Below the pieces are notes generated by a model, which had not been told where the DNA came from, searched no databases, and saw only the letters and a list, made by a program, of their open reading frames with translations. DNA of 64,000 nt, taken from the NCBI RefSeq assembly GCF_003576645.1, contig NC_044924.1, positions 4,289,437-4,353,436 on the forward strand, read 5' to 3'. Below are positions 60,200 to 64,000 of the stretch, in pieces. The translations under genes were made by a program, and so were the position numbers. This DNA is from Ipomoea triloba (Eukaryota; Streptophyta; Magnoliopsida; Solanales; Convolvulaceae). The first letter of the stretch is position 1. Each line of letters opens with the position of its first letter.

Positions 60200-60923
60200 A
60201 GACACAGATTGAAAGAGATGATAGATGTTGCTTTGTTGGGTTCTTCTTCTTCCTATCTCCTTTATATAAGACTCTTGTTTTATGTTTAATAATAATAATA
60301 ATAATTGTTATTATTATTTTATGTTTTTAGGGTGAAAATTGAATTGAAGAAGGGGAAGTCTTAGGTGCAAATTAAATGGGGACAAGAAAATGGATGAAGC
60401 TAATGTGGTCCCTAGCCATAATTTCTTTGAAATTTAACCCAAGGCTCCGCTCACATGATGTGTATTTTTTATGATAAGATGTCAAGTCAATTATTCAATA
60501 ACTCGGTTGGATTGTACTAAACAGAAATGTATTATATGAATTTAAGTATGATATGAATTATGTGTGGGGAGGAACAGTAGTAAACGCCTATAGCGGGGCC
60601 TAAAACCCTTTGTCAGTAAGGTTTGGTAGGTCAGTATAATTTTGGCACTTTTTTCTTTACTTCCAAATGGGAAAAAGATAAAGAAAATGGCATCAATTGA
60701 GAACTAAAGTGTAATTTATTGGCCATAGCTTTTAAGGTAAGACAACCTCCAAAGTAGCAGAGAATCCCGAGGTGGCAATTTCTTGTCATGGTTGAATATA
60801 TAAAGCTTTTGGAAAACTTTCCAATTTTAGAAAAAAAAAATTAAGAGAAATTACATCAAACTTTTATTACTCCGTATTTGATTAATACTTTTAATATAAT
60901 ACTATGTAATTTTTTTTAATACA
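60200..60923. other. E6-like promoter and spacer
   Basis: Upstream region of the minus-strand E6-like gene. No other gene. A short AAT/TTA microsatellite lies near 60,289-60,304, and an ACTCCGTATT motif at 60,869 resembles Stowaway-type inner ends. Confidence 0.5.
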
Positions 60924-61765
60924 ACTAGTATTTTCGCCCGTGCGTTACACGGAATGGATTTGTTATAATATTTTAAGAATATTTGGATCGATATACAATT
61001 ATATAAATTGTAACATCGAATATTATACAGTGCAATTAATGAAATTGGTTGGATTGATTATGTTTTATGATGTTTTCCTAGCTTGAATTATAGCAAATAA
61101 TTGTCCAATTATCCGTGCGATGACATCGAATATTATATAGCGCAATTTATTTTTTATTATATATTTAGATATTAAAAATAAAGATGAAATTATAAAAAAT
61201 TCTAATATTGAACTTATACATTTATTTGATTATAAGATTAGTGCAAAAGTATTACACAATTAATTGAATAATATATGACTTGTTTGTTGCCAAAGACCTT
61301 TGCAGGTTGTATTATTAGGAAGTGTCGAGATTTAAAGCGATACTTTGAGGAAGTATCTATTCGGTTTATACCTCGATCAGTGAATAAGCTTGCTCATGCT
61401 TTAGCTAGAGCTGCTCGTTCCCATACTGGTCCTCTTAGTTGGTTATCATCTATTCCTTCTTGTATTGAAACTTTGATTTAATATATGTTTGAGCTTTATT
61501 TCAAAAAAAAAAAACTTAAAGTTTTCAAAAGGAAAGTGTAATTAATTTTTTTTAAGTTTTTAAATAATTTTAAATCAATTTTCATTTAATTAGTAATATC
61601 CTTTTACTTTTCTAATTTGCCTAATTTCCGTTTCCTTTTCTATTAGGATCTTTTTATATTTTCAATCAATTAGTAAAATCAGTTTTCTTTTTCATTTTAT
61701 CTTTACTATTGTTTGGGCGGAAATTTTACAAAGGATGATTTTATTTTTATTAATAGTAGTATAGA
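60924..61765 (-). mobile_element. Non-autonomous Helitron
   Basis: On the minus strand it starts with TCTATACTACTATTAATAAA directly after an A (61,766 side). It ends in a hairpin (CGTGT-AAC-GCACG) plus GGCGAAAATACTAGT directly before a T (60,923). TC start, hairpin, CTAGT end and A|T insertion all fit Helitrons. No Rep/helicase is encoded. The body carries an apparent LINE tail (61,275-61,514). The same body text recurs near 62,361 onward and 63,650. Confidence 0.65.
61275..61514 (+). pseudogene. LINE 3' fragment with RNase H-like C-terminus and poly(A)
   Basis: The frame encodes about 68 aa: RDLKRYFEEVSIRFIPRSVN, then KLAHALARAARS, and ends shortly after. The phrase RFIPRSVNKLAHALARAA is characteristic of the plant RNase H-like (RVT_3) domain near the end of LINE ORF2 proteins. 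A stop at 61,479-61,481 is followed after about 20 bp by an A12 run, as expected for a 5'-truncated LINE insertion. It interrupts the Helitron body: the flanking phrase ATATGACTTGTTTGT is continuous with different sequence in the copy near 63,690. Confidence 0.6.
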
Positions 61766-61999
61766 TATAGAAGTATAGATAAGTATTCGAAATATTATTA
61801 TTTGTGTAAATAATAATTAGTAAATTATTTTTTCTTATAAAATTACTCATAATTTTCAAGGAATTTTCTTATATATTTATTATTGCAGAATTTGTTTCCA
61901 TTATTCTCACAATTATAATGGTTTAATATTATTCTCAGAATTTGGTAAATAAAAATTTTGTTACCAATTAAATTTTATTAACTTTTTTACCAATTAATT

Positions 62000-62240
62000 A
62001 GTAATATTAGTTTGTGTGGGGAAGTTGAAGGGGATGATTTTACTTTTATTAATAGTATTGATATGTGAATATAAAAACAATATATTACCAATTAATAGAT
62101 ATTAGTTCATTTCGGTTTTACATTTTATTACTAAATAAGCTTTATTAATTATTTGACTAATAAAATATTTAATTAATTGACTACAAAAGTTTGGGCGGGA
62201 AAATGAAATAGGAGGATTTTACTTTTATATATAGTATAGA
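62000..62240 (-). repeat. Two further Helitron-type 5' ends
   Basis: On the plus strand, GGGGATGATTTTACTTTTAT then TAATAGTATTGAT (about 62,030-62,053) and GGAGGATTTTACTTTTATAT then ATAGTATAGAT (62,212-62,241) repeat the 5' end seen at 61,715-61,765, including the GTTTGGGCGG phrase upstream. The second reads TCTATACTATATATAAAAGT on the minus strand, again directly after an A. Their 3' ends are not paired here, so these are nested or truncated copies. Confidence 0.5.
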
Positions 62241-62317
62241 TTCAATATTTTTAATTATATGTCCAAATGGTTGATACGATATTACAAAAATATAGAAAGT
62301 AAAGTAATTAAGGTAAC

Positions 62318-62320
62318 CAA

Positions 62321-62359
<39 letters not shown>
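62318..62359 (+). repeat. (TTA)n microsatellite
   Basis: About 13 TTA units directly abut a Helitron 3' end, which may have inserted into the array. Confidence 0.8.
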
Positions 62360-62361
<2 letters not shown>

Positions 62362-62560
62362 TAGTATTTTCGCCCGTGCGTTGCACGAAATTGATTTGCT
62401 ATAATATTTTAAGAATATTTAGATCGATATACAATTATGTAAATTATAATATCGAATATTATATAGTGCAATTGAAAAATTGAGTTTGATCGATTATGTT
62501 TTCTGATGTTATCATTGCTTGAATTTGAGCAAATAATTGTCCAATTAATAGTCAATGTGT
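62360..62560 (-). mobile_element. Helitron 3' portion, second copy
   Basis: The minus strand ends in hairpin CGTGC-AAC-GCACG then GGCGAAAATACTAGT. The adjoining body (GCTATAATATTTTAAGAATA, then TTTAGATCGATATACAATTA) is nearly identical to 60,960-61,010. The same body text appears again at about 63,650-63,700, so the copy may extend that far right with unrelated material inserted. A 5' end was not found. Confidence 0.5.
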
Positions 62561-63168
62561 ATATATATGGATCTGGTGCTGAAACTTTAGACATTTTATA
62601 TATCAATGCTTATGATTTGTATTAATTGGGTTAATTATCTCATTGTCCATCAACTCAGTTATAGAAATTATTTATACGGGTGGTATATTTTCTATGTAAA
62701 TATATATCAATTTTGTCATCTTTGTATAAAAAGAAAACATAATAGTATATCAATGTAACTGTTTTGAATTACACATTATTGAAAACCTTTTTGTAGACGA
62801 CATTGATAGTATATTATATATTGTTATTGTAAATTGTTATACTTATTTTAATTTACATCACTAATGAAGTAAATTATCTAGAATTATAGCTTTTTAGTGC
62901 TTTATTTCAGAATTACTGGAGTAAAATATCCAGAATTATAAGATATTTTTAAAGTACGTATGTATAGATTAGCTATGTTTTTTTAAGTGTATATAGATTA
63001 ACCTTATTTCATGAATGCTTGATTTGTGGGAATGTTTTATTTGTTGTGTATTTTTGCCTAACAGTGGGCTGTATAATGTGTTAAGAGCTATAATTCTACC
63101 TAAACATGTCCAATTTTGGCTCTTTAGGTTATACTTTATTTATCCTTACTGTGTACTTAATTTGGTTA

Positions 63169-63460
63169 ATTTTTTTAACGTGTTATAGTTAGACTTCTTA
63201 GAGTAAAATAATTTTTTTAACGTGTTATAGTTAGACTTCTTAGAGTAAAATAATGATGTTTGCAAATAATATGGTAATAGGATGAAAACTAATAATGATG
63301 TTTGCAAATAATATGGTAATAGGATGAAAACTGTATAGCTTGGAATCAAATAATATGGTAATAGGATGAAAACTGTATAGCTTGGAATTAAAAAAAAAAA
63401 CAAAACAAAACAAAATGTATAGCTTGGAATTAAAAAAAAAAACAAAACAAAACAAAACAA
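63169..63460 (+). repeat. Chain of four overlapping 42-bp tandem duplications
   Basis: Four successive, different segments are each duplicated once, always with an offset of 42 bp. They are TTTTTTAACGTGTTATAG at 63,171 and 63,213; TGATGTTTGCAAATAATA at 63,254 and 63,296; CAAATAATATGGTAATAG at 63,305 and 63,347; and TGTATAGCTTGGAATTAAA at 63,374 and 63,416. Each new duplication starts inside the previous one. Because 42 is 14 codons, the minus-strand frame stays open and shows 14-residue repeats, but this is not a protein gene. Confidence 0.85.
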
Positions 63461-63543
63461 AAAAAAAAACTACATTGGATAAGCTAATTTATTTATTAAC
63501 ATTTAAAAAAATACATTTATTTTTTATTGTAAACATAGAGTTC

Positions 63544-63606
63544 TAAAATTATGAACATGGACCCGAGTCCACTTTGCAAGGTGGATCCTGATCCATAGCA
63601 TAATTT
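63544..63606. repeat. Palindromic terminus of the minisatellite-MITE family, lone copy
   Basis: AAATTATGAACATGGACCC, then GAGTCCACTTTGCAAGGTGG, then ATCCTGATCCATAGCATAAT form an imperfect palindrome. It matches the terminal hairpin of the 42.6-kb element (GGACCCAGGTCCACCTTGC..., CATAATTTGCC). The minisatellite interior is absent, so this is either a minimal foldback copy or a single surviving end. Confidence 0.6.
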
Positions 63607-63926
63607 ACCCACCTCTACCACGACCGTTCCCCCTCTCACTCAATAAGATTAATGCAAAAGTATCACTCGATTAATTGAATAATATATGACTTGTTTGTCT
63701 GCAATTATCTTGAAAAAATCTATGTATAATTATATTATTACTAAAATAAATATGGTTAAAAAGCGAAATAATTTAATTGTTATTATTATAAAACTAAATA
63801 CAACAACCCATGTTTAGCTTAATCTATACTAACATTCGTGTATTTATTAACTTAATTAGTATAATAATTATTAGTCAATTATACTAATATTTATGCAATA
63901 ATTCCTTAATTACCATAATAATTACT

Positions 63927-64000
63927 ACCTCCGTCCCAAAATGGTTGTCTGGTTCGTTTAACGATGTTTGACTGAAGTAATTTTTAATCCAATTTTTCAT
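63927..64000. mobile_element. Stowaway-like (mariner) MITE end, cut by window edge
   Basis: After TA, CTACCTCCGTCCCAAAATGG matches the conserved end of plant Stowaway/mariner elements (CTCCCTCCGTCCC). The rest lies beyond the window, so the other end and target duplication cannot be checked. Confidence 0.6.

Noticed and set aside
63146..63460. Minus-strand frame with 14-residue repeats, candidate repeat protein
   Set aside because: The repeats come from non-coding 42-bp duplications including poly(A/C) tracts; no gene context.

Overview
This is nuclear DNA from a flowering plant, almost certainly a eudicot. It is AT-rich, its genes are split by short GT-AG introns, and the proteins are plant-specific or have clear plant orthologues (SMG7L, a Dof factor, two AP2/ERF repressors, NSL1, Di19, an E6-like cell-wall protein). 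The repeats are also of plant type: a Ty1/copia element, tRNA-derived SINEs, Helitrons, Mutator-like MITEs and a Stowaway-like end. The repeat style reminds me of asterids such as Convolvulaceae, but that is a weak guess.

Layout. 1.5-6.6 kb: SMG7L (+), six exons including a non-coding first exon, with a SINE in its fourth coding intron and another just downstream. 9.8-11.1 kb: a Dof zinc-finger gene (-). 11.3-19.5 kb: gene-free, AT-rich, with SINE remnants and microsatellites. 19.5 kb: a SINE with a clean 14-bp target duplication. 20.6-25.4 kb: a decayed Ty1/copia element with two 169-bp LTRs, TA...TA ends and a 5-bp target duplication. 26.6-27.1 kb: an ERF12-like repressor (+). 27.1-37.3 kb: gene-poor, with a diverged 235-bp tandem repeat and an inverted repeat. 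37.4-38.1 kb: a second ERF repressor (-). 38.6-38.8 kb: a small membrane-protein ORF (-). 42.6-43.2 kb: a Mutator-like MITE carrying a minisatellite. 44.5-47.9 kb: NSL1 (+), a MACPF protein of 612 aa in seven exons. 48.6-50.5 kb: a Di19-type zinc-finger gene (-). 51.6-52.3 kb: a small plant-specific gene (-) resembling Arabidopsis At3g17950. 55.8-56.3 kb: a second Mutator-like MITE with a minisatellite. 59.5-60.2 kb: an E6-like secreted Asn/Tyr-rich protein (-). 60.9-64 kb: nested Helitron ends, a LINE tail, a chain of 42-bp duplications, a terminal-palindrome copy of the MITE family and a Stowaway-like end.

How the genes relate. From memory of the Arabidopsis gene order, SMG7L (At1g28260), DOF1.4 (At1g28310), ERF12 (At1g28360), ERF11 (At1g28370), NSL1 (At1g28380) and the E6-like gene (At1g28400) occur in that order. 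The window therefore looks like an expanded colinear block of that segment. The genes are individually regulated, not an operon. Two encode ERF repressors with EAR motifs and have GCC boxes upstream. NSL1, a negative regulator of salicylate-linked cell death, has a dense cluster of W-box cores and a TGACGTCA site in its promoter.

I found no new multi-gene system. The most unusual structures are the constant-step 42-bp duplication chain near the right end, the two MITEs with palindromic ends and minisatellite interiors, and the TA...TA-ended copia element.
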